Part shown: piece by piece, positions 57,284 through 64,000 of the stretch | Position numbering within the stretch: position 1 is the stretch's first letter | How the letters are laid out: each line of letters starts with the position of its first letter | Source of the DNA: Planctomycetota bacterium | GTDB lineage: Bacteria; Planctomycetota; B15-G4 | Assembly (NCBI GenBank): GCA_029259715.1 | Contig: JAJDEP010000012.1 | Span: 62,001-126,000 of the forward strand | Reading direction: 5' to 3' | Length of the DNA stretch: 64,000 bases | Notes under the pieces: model-generated | Databases searched by the model: none | Seen by the model: the letters and a program-made list of their open reading frames with translations, nothing else | Told to the model about the DNA's origin: nothing | Position numbers and translations under genes: made by a program

Positions 57284-58573
57284 CTAGAGGAAGTCCTTGA
57301 GGTCCTCCAGGAGCGCCGGCTTCGAGAGCTTGTCGAGCGCCTTCACCTGCATCTGGCGGATGCGCTCGCGCGACACCGACATCGACTCGCCGATCTGGTC
57401 GAGCGTGCGCGGCTTGCTCCCGTTCAGTCCGTAGCGTTGCGCGATGATGACCTGCTCCTGCTCGGTCAGGTGTTCCTTGAGGGCGTCGTCGATGCGGCGA
57501 CCGAGCGCCTCGTGCTCGATGCCGGGCATGCCACGTTCCACCTCCTCGGCGGCCAGCGAGGCGGCGAGCGAGCCCTCCTCGTCGTCCCGGAATGAGACGT
57601 CGAGGGAGTAGCTGGCGCGGTCCGTCTCCATCAGCCGGAAGGCGGCTTCGATGCTCGTGTCGAAGTGCTTCGACACGTCGCGGGCATCCATGTCCTTGTG
57701 GTTGCGGGGCAGCTTGCCCTCGCGCCGGAGGCGCCGCATCTTCTGTTGCACGTAGTTGGGCACGCGGACCATGGTGCGATTTGCCGTGATCATGCGCTCG
57801 ACGGCCTGCCGCACCCAGAAGGCGCCGTAGGTCTGGAAGCGCACGTCCTTGCGCCAGTCGTACTTCTCGACGGCACGGATCAGTGCACCGTTGCCCTCCT
57901 GGATCAGGTCCATCATCGGCACGCCGTACGTGCGATAGGCCGACGACATGCCGATCACCAGGTAGAGGTTGCGGCGGACGAAGTGATCGCGCAGACGGTT
58001 GTACTCGGCGCCCGACTCGAGCACCTCGTCAGTGAAGTCCCTGTAGGGCAGCGAGGTGGTGCGCTCACGGGCGGCATCGACCGGGTCGCACTGCACGCCA
58101 CGCGAGAGGACGGTCTGCCGCGTGTCCTCATCGAGTCCGAGGTTGGCCGCGTCGAGGGCCACGCGAAGCCGTTCACGGGCAAACTCGAGGCGGCGGGCCA
58201 TGACGTGTTCCTGGGTTCGGTCGAGGCGCGGCAGGCGCCGCACCTGGTCGGCATAGCGGTTGAACAGGTCCGACTCGGCCCCGCCGGTGGGGCCGAGGTC
58301 GAACTCTTCACGCCAGGCGAGCATGTCGTCCGGGCGTTCGGAGGCCGTGATCTCCACGCCGCTGAGTGAGCGCAGCAGGCCGCGCATCTTGGTCGACGTG
58401 ACGGCCGACTCGATCAGCAGGCGATCGAGCTTGTCGTACGAGAGGACCCCGGCCTCACGGGCTTCCCTGAGGGTGGTGCGCCGCTCAGAGGGGCTGAAGG
58501 CGAGGACGGGGTCGGACTTCACCGGCGGGGCCTGCCGGTGGGTGGATGACGATCGGGGGTTGCGTCGCTTCAT
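57284..58573 (-). CDS. Sigma-70-family RNA polymerase sigma factor
   Basis: 429 residues from the ATG at 58573; the frame is open further upstream to 58681. Residues of about 30-75 resemble a short region 1.1 (VLSYDKLDRLLIE). Region 1.2 is near RYADQVRRLPRLDRTQEHVMARRLE. Region 2 includes LIQEGNGALIRAVEKYDWRKDVRFQTYGAFWVRQAVERMI, region 3 KMRRLRREGKLPRN and region 4 RTLDQIGESMSVSRERIRQMQVKALDKL. The region 2-4 order is complete, with an insert of about 60 residues between 1.2 and 2. It looks like a group 2 (alternative, RpoD-related) factor rather than the housekeeping one, but this is a judgment by eye. Confidence 0.9.
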   Translation of the reverse strand: MKRRNPRSSSTHRQAPPVKSDPVLAFSPSERRTTLREAREAGVLSYDKLDRLLIESAVTSTKMRGLLRSLSGVEITASERPDDMLAWREEFDLGPTGGAESDLFNRYADQVRRLPRLDRTQEHVMARRLEFARERLRVALDAANLGLDEDTRQTVLSRGVQCDPVDAARERTTSLPYRDFTDEVLESGAEYNRLRDHFVRRNLYLVIGMSSAYRTYGVPMMDLIQEGNGALIRAVEKYDWRKDVRFQTYGAFWVRQAVERMITANRTMVRVPNYVQQKMRRLRREGKLPRNHKDMDARDVSKHFDTSIEAAFRLMETDRASYSLDVSFRDDEEGSLAASLAAEEVERGMPGIEHEALGRRIDDALKEHLTEQEQVIIAQRYGLNGSKPRTLDQIGESMSVSRERIRQMQVKALDKLSKPALLEDLKDFL

Positions 58574-58897
58574 GGGTCTTGCACTGGGGATGCCGGCCGC
58601 TCTCTCAAAGGGCCGAGGGAATCTTCGGTTTCGCAGGATCTCCGGAAGTCTTGGGGATCTGGCCGGGGGGATTGCGGCCATTCATGGGACGAACGGGATC
58701 AGGTTTTCTTTTCGAATCCTCGGGGGGATTGGATTCGCTGGGTCCCTGATCGAGCTTCGGCTCCACTTCCGGATGCCCTACGAAACGCACCCGTGACGCC
58801 TCAGGTGTGGTTTTTCTTGTGTCCTGCCCGTGTCCGGCCGTTCAGGTCACGGGGGCGGCGCCCGGGTCAGGAGCGCGCCGGTGGGCCGGGAGGCCCG
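58574..58897. other. Gap without a convincing gene, upstream of the sigma factor
   Basis: This 324-bp stretch lies between two minus-strand genes. It has short T-runs (GGTTTTCTTTTCG near 58700 and GTTTTTCTTG near 58810), unlike the surrounding DNA. A 61-codon minus-strand frame (58605-58790) is Pro/Lys-rich with no signal or domain, and I do not call it. A small stem (GGGCC-tccc-GGCCC on the minus strand, near 58885) follows the DUF5658 stop and may help termination. The sigma factor promoter and leader probably lie here. Confidence 0.5.
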
Positions 58898-59356
58898 TCA
58901 GAGGGCCATGATCTGGAGGACCAGGTGATACAGGCCCAGCAGGGTGTAGAACGTGAATCCCACCCCGATCGCGATGCGCGCCGGCTTGAAGTTCTTGTGC
59001 AGCATCACGAAGACCAGACACAAGCCCGAAAGCACGCCCTTCCAGGTCACGAAGAAGAGGCTGCCCTGATCGATCATCCATTGGGCGATGGGATTGAGTT
59101 CCTGTCCGCCCTTGCCCAGATAGACGAGTGTCGAAACCGAGTCGACAACGGTCAGCGTGAAGAAGACCAGCAACAGCACGACGAGCAGAGGGCTGTAGAC
59201 ATCGACGAAGATGTTCTCCGTCTCGCCCACGCGGCGACCGGCCTTGCGACGGCCGCCGAAGAAGGTGAAACGCGACAGCATGGGCGTCGGCCGCTGGCGG
59301 CGGTCGGGCCCCGGCAGTCGGCGCTCCGTCGTGGCGTCGTTCCCCGGATTCTCCAT
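58898..59356 (-). CDS. DUF5658-type membrane protein
   Basis: 152 residues from the ATG at 59356. A basic cytoplasmic N-terminus (RRLPGPDRRQRP, GGRRKAGRR) is followed by three transmembrane helices: PLLVVLLLVFFTLTVVDSVSTLVYL, FFVTWKGVLSGLCLVFVML and IGVGFTFYTLLGLYHLVLQI. TVVDSVSTLVYLGKGGQELNPIAQWMI matches the DUF5658 pattern (DxxST...ELNP). The family has no known function. The gene is divergent from the GT-C protein gene. Confidence 0.8.
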   Translation of the reverse strand: MENPGNDATTERRLPGPDRRQRPTPMLSRFTFFGGRRKAGRRVGETENIFVDVYSPLLVVLLLVFFTLTVVDSVSTLVYLGKGGQELNPIAQWMIDQGSLFFVTWKGVLSGLCLVFVMLHKNFKPARIAIGVGFTFYTLLGLYHLVLQIMAL

Positions 59357-59457
59357 CAAGGGGGTTATCGTCTGAGCACGGCGCGAACTTGTGCCGCGAC
59401 CGGGGTCGAGAGCGCGAAAAGAGCGCCGATGACCCGCTGCGGACCCGAGAACTGACT

Positions 59458-61080
59458 TTGACGTCGTCTGCCCGCTCGATTCTCTCCCGGGCCTTGCCGG
59501 CCCTGTTGATCATCGTCGCCGCCCTCGTGGCCATGGGTCCGGCCGCGGACGGCGACTTCGTCTACGACGACGAGTACTACGTCCTCGGCAACGAGGCCGT
59601 GACCGGGGACCTCGACCCGTGGACCTCGTCGCTCGGGGTCGAGAGCCAGGGTCTCTACCGGCCGCTGACCGTGGCGACCTGGCGCTGGCAGTGGCCCGAC
59701 GACGTCACCGGCAGCCCCCCGGATGCCGGTCCGTTCCGCCGCTTCAACCTGCTGCTGCACGTGGCCGTCGCTCTCGCCGTGTGGTTGCTGGGACGCCGAC
59801 TCGCGCTCGGCGCGTCGGCCAGCCTCCTCGCCGGCGTGCTCTTCGCCGTCCATCCCGTGCACGCCGAGGCCGTGAGTTGGGTCACGGGCCGAGCCGAACT
59901 GCTGGCGGCGCTGTTCGTGCTCGGCGCGTGGATCGCCCACCTCTCTGATCGCCGCGGCTCCGCCCTCTTCGCCGCCCTCTTCATCGCGCTCGCGGGCCTC
60001 AGCAAGGAGAACGCCCTCGCGGCCCCGGCGCTGTTCGTGCTGGCCGACCTGGGACGACGGCGGGTGCCGCGCCCCTGGTCGCGCTGGGCTCTCCTGGCCG
60101 TCGCGGTCGGTGCCGTCGCGGCCGCGCGCGCCGCCGTGCTGCCCCAATGGTTGCCCGGCGACAGCCCGTTCGGCCACCTCCCGCTGGTGGACCGCCTCGG
60201 GGTGGCCGCCGGCATCACCGGCACGGCCCTGCGCCTGATGCTCTGGCCCCACCCGCTGCGCATCCACTACCACCGGGACGAGTTCGCCACCCTCGACCCC
60301 CTCGCGCTCGGATGCGTGGTGGCAGCGCTGATCGTGGTCGGCCTCACCTGGCGACGGCAGCGGACAGCGGCCCTCCTGCTCGCCCTGGTCCCCGTCGCGC
60401 TCCTGCCCGTCCTGAACCTCGTCCCCATCGGCGAGACCTTCGCGGAGCGCTTCCTCTATCTGCCGTCCGCCCTGCTGTGCCTGTGCGCCGGCGCCGGGCT
60501 CGCCGCTCTCGGTCGGCGCGAGACCGCCAGGGGCAGGGGACTGGGTCTGAGCGTGATCGTCGTCACCGCTGTCATCGTGCTCTCGATCCCCACGGCCCGG
60601 TCCGCCGCGTCCACCTTCGAGAACGACCTGGTTCTGTGGTCACACGCCGCGGCCGTCACCCCCGACAACCCCCACGCCCGCTACAACCACGGGTACTACC
60701 TGATCGGCGCCGGTCGTATCGCGGACGAAGGCCCTGGGCGCCCCGGCGGCGCCGGCGAATTGGCCGCGTCGTTACGCCTCGAGCCCCACCACGTCTATGC
60801 GCCCTTCGCCCATCACATGCTGGGCAACATCGCCCTGGGCGCCGTGGGCGGCGGTCGCCCGGACGCCCGGCGCGCGGCCCACCACTACCGCGAAGCCCTC
60901 TGGACGCGGCCCGGCCTGCACGATGCGGCCATCAACTTCGCCGGTATCGCCCTCGATCACCCCGAGGTCGTCGACCCCGGCGAGGCCGAACGCACCCTCA
61001 CCACCGTGCTGTTCCAGGATGACTTGACGGACACCCAGCGAACCGCCGCCGAAGGACTACTCGCCCGCCTCATCGACTGA
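59458..61080 (+). CDS. TMTC-like GT-C glycosyltransferase
   Basis: 540 residues from a TTG at 59458; no ATG or GTG precedes the first helix in a sensible place. The first periplasmic loop has FVYDDEYYVLGNE, the acidic pair of GT-C enzymes. FNLLLHVAVALAVWLLGRRLALG, HPVHAEAVSWVTGRAELLA and GLSKENALAAPALFVL are the standard blocks of TMTC-type (DUF1736) O-mannosyltransferases. About ten helices are followed by TPR-like sequence from about residue 400 (HARYNHGYYLIGAGR). It probably transfers a sugar from a lipid carrier to exported proteins. It overlaps the convergent lipoprotein gene by 24 bp. Confidence 0.82.
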   Translation: MTSSARSILSRALPALLIIVAALVAMGPAADGDFVYDDEYYVLGNEAVTGDLDPWTSSLGVESQGLYRPLTVATWRWQWPDDVTGSPPDAGPFRRFNLLLHVAVALAVWLLGRRLALGASASLLAGVLFAVHPVHAEAVSWVTGRAELLAALFVLGAWIAHLSDRRGSALFAALFIALAGLSKENALAAPALFVLADLGRRRVPRPWSRWALLAVAVGAVAAARAAVLPQWLPGDSPFGHLPLVDRLGVAAGITGTALRLMLWPHPLRIHYHRDEFATLDPLALGCVVAALIVVGLTWRRQRTAALLLALVPVALLPVLNLVPIGETFAERFLYLPSALLCLCAGAGLAALGRRETARGRGLGLSVIVVTAVIVLSIPTARSAASTFENDLVLWSHAAAVTPDNPHARYNHGYYLIGAGRIADEGPGRPGGAGELAASLRLEPHHVYAPFAHHMLGNIALGAVGGGRPDARRAAHHYREALWTRPGLHDAAINFAGIALDHPEVVDPGEAERTLTTVLFQDDLTDTQRTAAEGLLARLID

Positions 61081-61782
61081 GTCGCGCTCGAATTCATCCT
61101 CGCTGTTCACCGCGCTCACCGGCGTGTCGTCCGACGACGGGTCGAATCCTACGAGCCCCGCGAGGAAGTCGAACACCTCGACCGGGCGGACCTCGGCATC
61201 CACGCCCACGGCGAGGAGATGCAGCGCGAACCCGACCGACCACCGCCAGCGATCCTCCTCACCGTTCCACGACACCGCGCCGGCGATGGGCCCGCGACGC
61301 ACGCCGGTCTCGCGCCGCTCTCGCGTGGAGAAGCCCGGCAGCGCGCCTTCGCGGTGGAACTCGGTCCAGAGCCCGCCCCAGCGACCGATGGTGCCGATGA
61401 CATAGCTGGGAATGCCGCGGGCCTCGGTGTTCCCGGTGCCAGACCCGCCGCTGGAGAATTCCCGCTCCAAAGCCCCTCGGCCCAGAGCGCCGATCTGCAG
61501 GGCCTGGGTCGGGCGCAGGATCAGGCCCAGGCCCGGTCCGAAGGACAGGCGCACACCCACGGTGTCCATCAGGTCGGCGCCACGGGCCTGCAGCCAGGAG
61601 GTCGGATCCCGCGGTCCCGACGGCGCGGCGCAGGCGAAGCAGACCAGCAGCGCGGCCAGCATCCCCGCGGTCGAAATCCGCCGGCAGCGCAACAGGGATC
61701 GGCGCTGCCGACCTGCGTGTGAACCGGTCCCCCGGTCCTGGTGACGTCCGAACCTGTGCCCCGTGACCCGCATCGGCCCCAT
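61057..61782 (-). CDS. Probable lipoprotein of unknown function
   Basis: Up to 241 residues; starts at 61782, 61773 or 61662 are possible. A long basic leader precedes MLAALLVCFAC, a plausible lipobox, so the start may lie close to 61662. The mature part is beta-rich with Gly repeats (VRLSFGPGLGLILRPTQALQIGALG, IPSYVIGTIGRWGGLWTEFHREG) and ends in an acidic tail. No family is recognised. The 3' end overlaps the convergent GT-C gene. Confidence 0.6.
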   Translation of the reverse strand: MGPMRVTGHRFGRHQDRGTGSHAGRQRRSLLRCRRISTAGMLAALLVCFACAAPSGPRDPTSWLQARGADLMDTVGVRLSFGPGLGLILRPTQALQIGALGRGALEREFSSGGSGTGNTEARGIPSYVIGTIGRWGGLWTEFHREGALPGFSTRERRETGVRRGPIAGAVSWNGEEDRWRWSVGFALHLLAVGVDAEVRPVEVFDFLAGLVGFDPSSDDTPVSAVNSEDEFERDSVDEAGE

Positions 61783-61834
61783 GGTCGCAGCTTTGCGGTG
61801 ATGAACAAGGTCCCGTCCCGACTAGACTCGCGGC

Positions 61835-62854
61835 ATGACCGACGTTTCGGTGGTCGTGGTGAACCACAACGGAGGCGCCTGGATCGGGCGCTGCCTCGCG
61901 TCGGTGCTGCAGCAGCAGCCACCGGCGCTCGAGGTGGTCGTGGTGGACAATGCCTCCACCGACGGCAGCGCCGCCGACCTGCCCGCCGGCGCGCGGCTGC
62001 TCGCCCGTCCGGACAACGACGGCTTCGGCCCCGCTGCCCAGGCCGGCGTCGACGCCACCACCGCGCCCTTCGTCTGCGTGCTCAACACCGACGTCGAGCT
62101 GCAACCAGGGTTCCTCGCCGCCGCGGTCGCCGTCCTCGACGCCGGGCCCGACCTCGGCTCGGTCGCGCCCCGGGTCCTGCGTGCCGACGACCCCCGACGG
62201 GTGGACGCGACCGGCCTCGGCCTCACCTCGAGCCTCGGCCAACTCAACCTCGATTCAGACGCCCCCGTCGACACCCTCCACGAGGTCTTCGGCGACGAGC
62301 CCCAGCCCGTGCTCGGCCCCCTCGGAGGCGTCTCACTGTGGCGCCGCGCGGCCCTCCAACGCGTCGGGGGCTTCCCCACCCGCTGGTTCCTCTACTGGGA
62401 GGACTTCGACCTGGCCCTGCGCCTGCTCCGCGCGGACCTCGGCTGCCGGACGGCGCCCGGTGCCGTCGCCCTCCATGCGCGCGGCGGCAGCGTGGGACGC
62501 ATGTCCGCCCGCAACGTCTTCTACATGATGCGCAACCACGCGCCGAGCCTGCTGGCCGCGCTGCCCGGGCCCGTGCTGCGAAGACTCTGGCCACTGCTCA
62601 TCGCGGCCCCCGGGCGCGCGCTGTTGCTCTACGCCGCGCGCGGCCGGCCCTTCGCCGCCCTCGCCGGACTGATCGCCTCGGTCCTGCTGATCCCGTCCGC
62701 CCTGCGCCAACGGCGCGAGGACGCCGGCCGGCTCGACGTGCCCGACCCCGCCGCCGCCGCCGCCCGCCTGCAGACCCTCATGGCCGCCGCCGACGAACGT
62801 CGAAAGGGCATGCAGGCGCGGGCCCGCGTCGATTCGGGAGCTTCGCCGGCGTGA
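61835..62854 (+). CDS. GT2-family glycosyltransferase
   Basis: 339 residues. The GT-A core begins VSVVVVNHNGGAWIGRCLASVL. Nucleotide-sugar binding residues are in VVDNASTDGSAADL and CVLNTDVELQPGF (NTDVEL takes the DxD place). The acceptor-side ED motif lies in GGFPTRWFLYWEDFDLALRLLRA. A hydrophobic C-terminal segment suggests membrane association. It resembles rhamnosyltransferases (WbbL-like) of O-antigen or cell-wall assembly. The stop overlaps the next start (GTGA). Confidence 0.92.
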   Translation: MTDVSVVVVNHNGGAWIGRCLASVLQQQPPALEVVVVDNASTDGSAADLPAGARLLARPDNDGFGPAAQAGVDATTAPFVCVLNTDVELQPGFLAAAVAVLDAGPDLGSVAPRVLRADDPRRVDATGLGLTSSLGQLNLDSDAPVDTLHEVFGDEPQPVLGPLGGVSLWRRAALQRVGGFPTRWFLYWEDFDLALRLLRADLGCRTAPGAVALHARGGSVGRMSARNVFYMMRNHAPSLLAALPGPVLRRLWPLLIAAPGRALLLYAARGRPFAALAGLIASVLLIPSALRQRREDAGRLDVPDPAAAAARLQTLMAAADERRKGMQARARVDSGASPA

Positions 62855-64000
62855 ACATCCTCGTCCTCGCCACCTTCACCCACCCCGACCATCACGGCGG
62901 TGCGGAGCGGGTGATCCACGACGTGTCCGTGCGGCTCGCGGCCCGCGGACACACCGTGACGCTGCTCACCTCAAATCCCGGCGACGCGCCGGCCCACGAG
63001 GAACGGGACGGCGTCAGCTGGCATCGGTACCCCGTCGACCGTCGCTCGTCGATGCGCTTCTACCGCTCGGTCTTCACGGGCGTGCGGGCGGCCCTCCGCG
63101 ACGGGGTCGGCGCCGACGCCGAGGTCATGTCGCTGCATCAGATCCTCTCCGCTGTCGCCGCCCTCGCTCCGGGCGGGGCCGACCTGCCGCCCGTGCTCAG
63201 CTTCTACGCGCCGTATCACGCGGAGTACCTGGCCCGCTTCCGTGAGGGGCACGAGGCCGGACACGTCCCCGCCCTGTCGCGCGCCGTGGCCCGCGTGCTG
63301 CGGGGAGCCGACCGTTACGTCCTGAAGCGCGCCGAAGAGGTGCTCGTGCTGTCGCGCTTCTCCGCCGGGCAGGTGGCCGAGCTGGGAGGACCGGTGCCCG
63401 TCGTGGCGCCGGCCGGCGTCGACCTGCAACGCTTCCGCCCCGCCGCCGACACTGCCGAGAAGTCGCGCCTGGCCGAACGCCTGGGACTGCCGGCGGGGCC
63501 GGGCCCCCTGGTGCTGAGCGTGCGGCGCCTCGTTCCCCGCATGGGCCTCACCGATCTCGTGGAGGCCGTCGCCCGCCTGGCCGACGACGAGCGCCCGGCC
63601 CGGCTCGCCATCGCGGGTGACGGACCCGAGCGGGACGCGCTGCAGCGGCTCATCGATGCGCGCGGCCTCGGCGACGCGGCGCGTCTGCTCGGTCGCGTCG
63701 CCGAGGACGACCTGCCCGACCTCTACCGCGCCGCGGACGTCTTCGTCCTGCCGACCCGCTCGCTCGAGGGGTTCGGCATGGCCACCGCGGAGGCCCTCGC
63801 CAGCGGACTGCCTCTCGTCGCCACCTCCGCGGGAGCCACTGCTGAGATGCTCGTCGACCTCCCGGGAGCGGCCGTGGTCCCGCCGTCCGACCCGGCGGCG
63901 CTGGCGCGGGCCCTGGCCCCCCTGGTGGACGACCCCGCCGCGCGAGAACGGGCCGGGAGCAACGCCCGCGCCCATGCCGAACGCCTGCTCGGCTGGGACG
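62851..64000 (+). CDS. GT4-family glycosyltransferase, 3' end missing
   Basis: The frame runs from a GTG at 62851 (overlapping the previous stop) to the right edge without a stop: 383 codons are visible. The N-terminal GT-B domain begins MNILVLATFTHPDHHGGAERVIHDVSVRLAARGH, the G-G-A-E-R start of GT4 enzymes. The C-terminal domain has VLSVRRLVPRMGLTDLVEA and AIAGDGPERDALQRL, and the retaining motif E-x7-E is EGFGMATAEALASGLPLVAT. It would transfer a sugar with retention from a nucleotide donor. It is coupled to the GT2 gene as part of a glycan cluster continuing beyond the window. Confidence 0.92.
   Translation, partial: MNILVLATFTHPDHHGGAERVIHDVSVRLAARGHTVTLLTSNPGDAPAHEERDGVSWHRYPVDRRSSMRFYRSVFTGVRAALRDGVGADAEVMSLHQILSAVAALAPGGADLPPVLSFYAPYHAEYLARFREGHEAGHVPALSRAVARVLRGADRYVLKRAEEVLVLSRFSAGQVAELGGPVPVVAPAGVDLQRFRPAADTAEKSRLAERLGLPAGPGPLVLSVRRLVPRMGLTDLVEAVARLADDERPARLAIAGDGPERDALQRLIDARGLGDAARLLGRVAEDDLPDLYRAADVFVLPTRSLEGFGMATAEALASGLPLVATSAGATAEMLVDLPGAAVVPPSDPAALARALAPLVDDPAARERAGSNARAHAERLLGWD

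Noticed and set aside
58605-58790. 61-codon minus-strand frame before the sigma factor gene
   Set aside because: Pro/Lys-rich, with no ribosome-binding site, domain or coding-like pattern. It more likely belongs to the leader region.

Overview
The window is a visibly GC-rich, gene-dense bacterial chromosome segment with about 42 protein genes and one tRNA. There are no insertion sequences, CRISPR arrays, phage genes or rRNA. Frequent 4-bp start/stop overlaps (ATGA, GTGA) and alternative starts (GTG, TTG) mark long, tightly coupled operons. The combination of alternative complex III, two NtrC-type sigma-54 systems, diacylated lipoproteins, an outer-membrane porin, sulfatase-fold lipoproteins and a CFI-box C-terminal domain points to a Gram-negative-type environmental bacterium, of the sort found in Myxococcota, Planctomycetota or uncultured FCB-like lineages. 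I cannot assign a phylum from sequence alone. Both ends of the window cut a gene (radical SAM on the left, GT4 glycosyltransferase on the right).

Left part (3-6126): a truncated radical SAM gene, a CAU tRNA, a CaCA-type cation antiporter with a small P-loop-like protein, then divergently a membrane sensor kinase and an NtrC-type sigma-54 activator (pair 1).

Central respiratory block (6127-35430): the layout is kinase-NtrC pair 1, a perfect sigma-54 promoter (6283-6298), then module A (6375-12057). Module A contains a His-rich membrane protein, a YtkA/FixH-like lipoprotein, a FixG/NosR-like polyferredoxin, a periplasmic anchored protein, a small membrane protein, an alginate-export-type porin and two paralogous lipoproteins. 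A 20-bp perfect palindrome follows. Next come kinase-NtrC pair 2, a second perfect sigma-54 promoter (16269-16284), and module B (16322-35430). Module B contains a membrane-anchored diheme cytochrome c, NarG-NarH-NarJ-NarI, NarK, a complete alternative complex III (ActA, ActB, an ActC-ActD fusion, ActE, ActF), a second NarK fused to a DoxX-like domain, and a hemerythrin. Together these encode import of nitrate/nitrite, a cytoplasm-facing molybdenum nitrate reductase (or nitrite oxidoreductase), a quinol-oxidising ACIII and its cytochrome c acceptors, apparently under one sigma-54 switch. The moaA gene at 56236 supplies molybdenum cofactor synthesis.

Right part (35513-64000): envelope and surface functions. 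These include two sulfatase-fold lipoproteins that have Thr where the formylglycine residue is expected, a 2412-residue secreted protein with PASTA repeats and a CFI-box C-terminus translationally coupled to a Sel1-repeat protein, a nucleotide-sugar dehydrogenase and a MATE exporter. There is also an FAD protein with a GT2 glycosyltransferase, a sigma-70 family factor, a DUF5658 membrane protein, a TMTC-like GT-C protein and two further glycosyltransferases.

The most notable proposal is the two-module, two-regulator, two-promoter sigma-54 architecture that places NarGHJIK and alternative complex III in a single transcription unit next to a second sigma-54 unit of FixG/FixH-like assembly genes.
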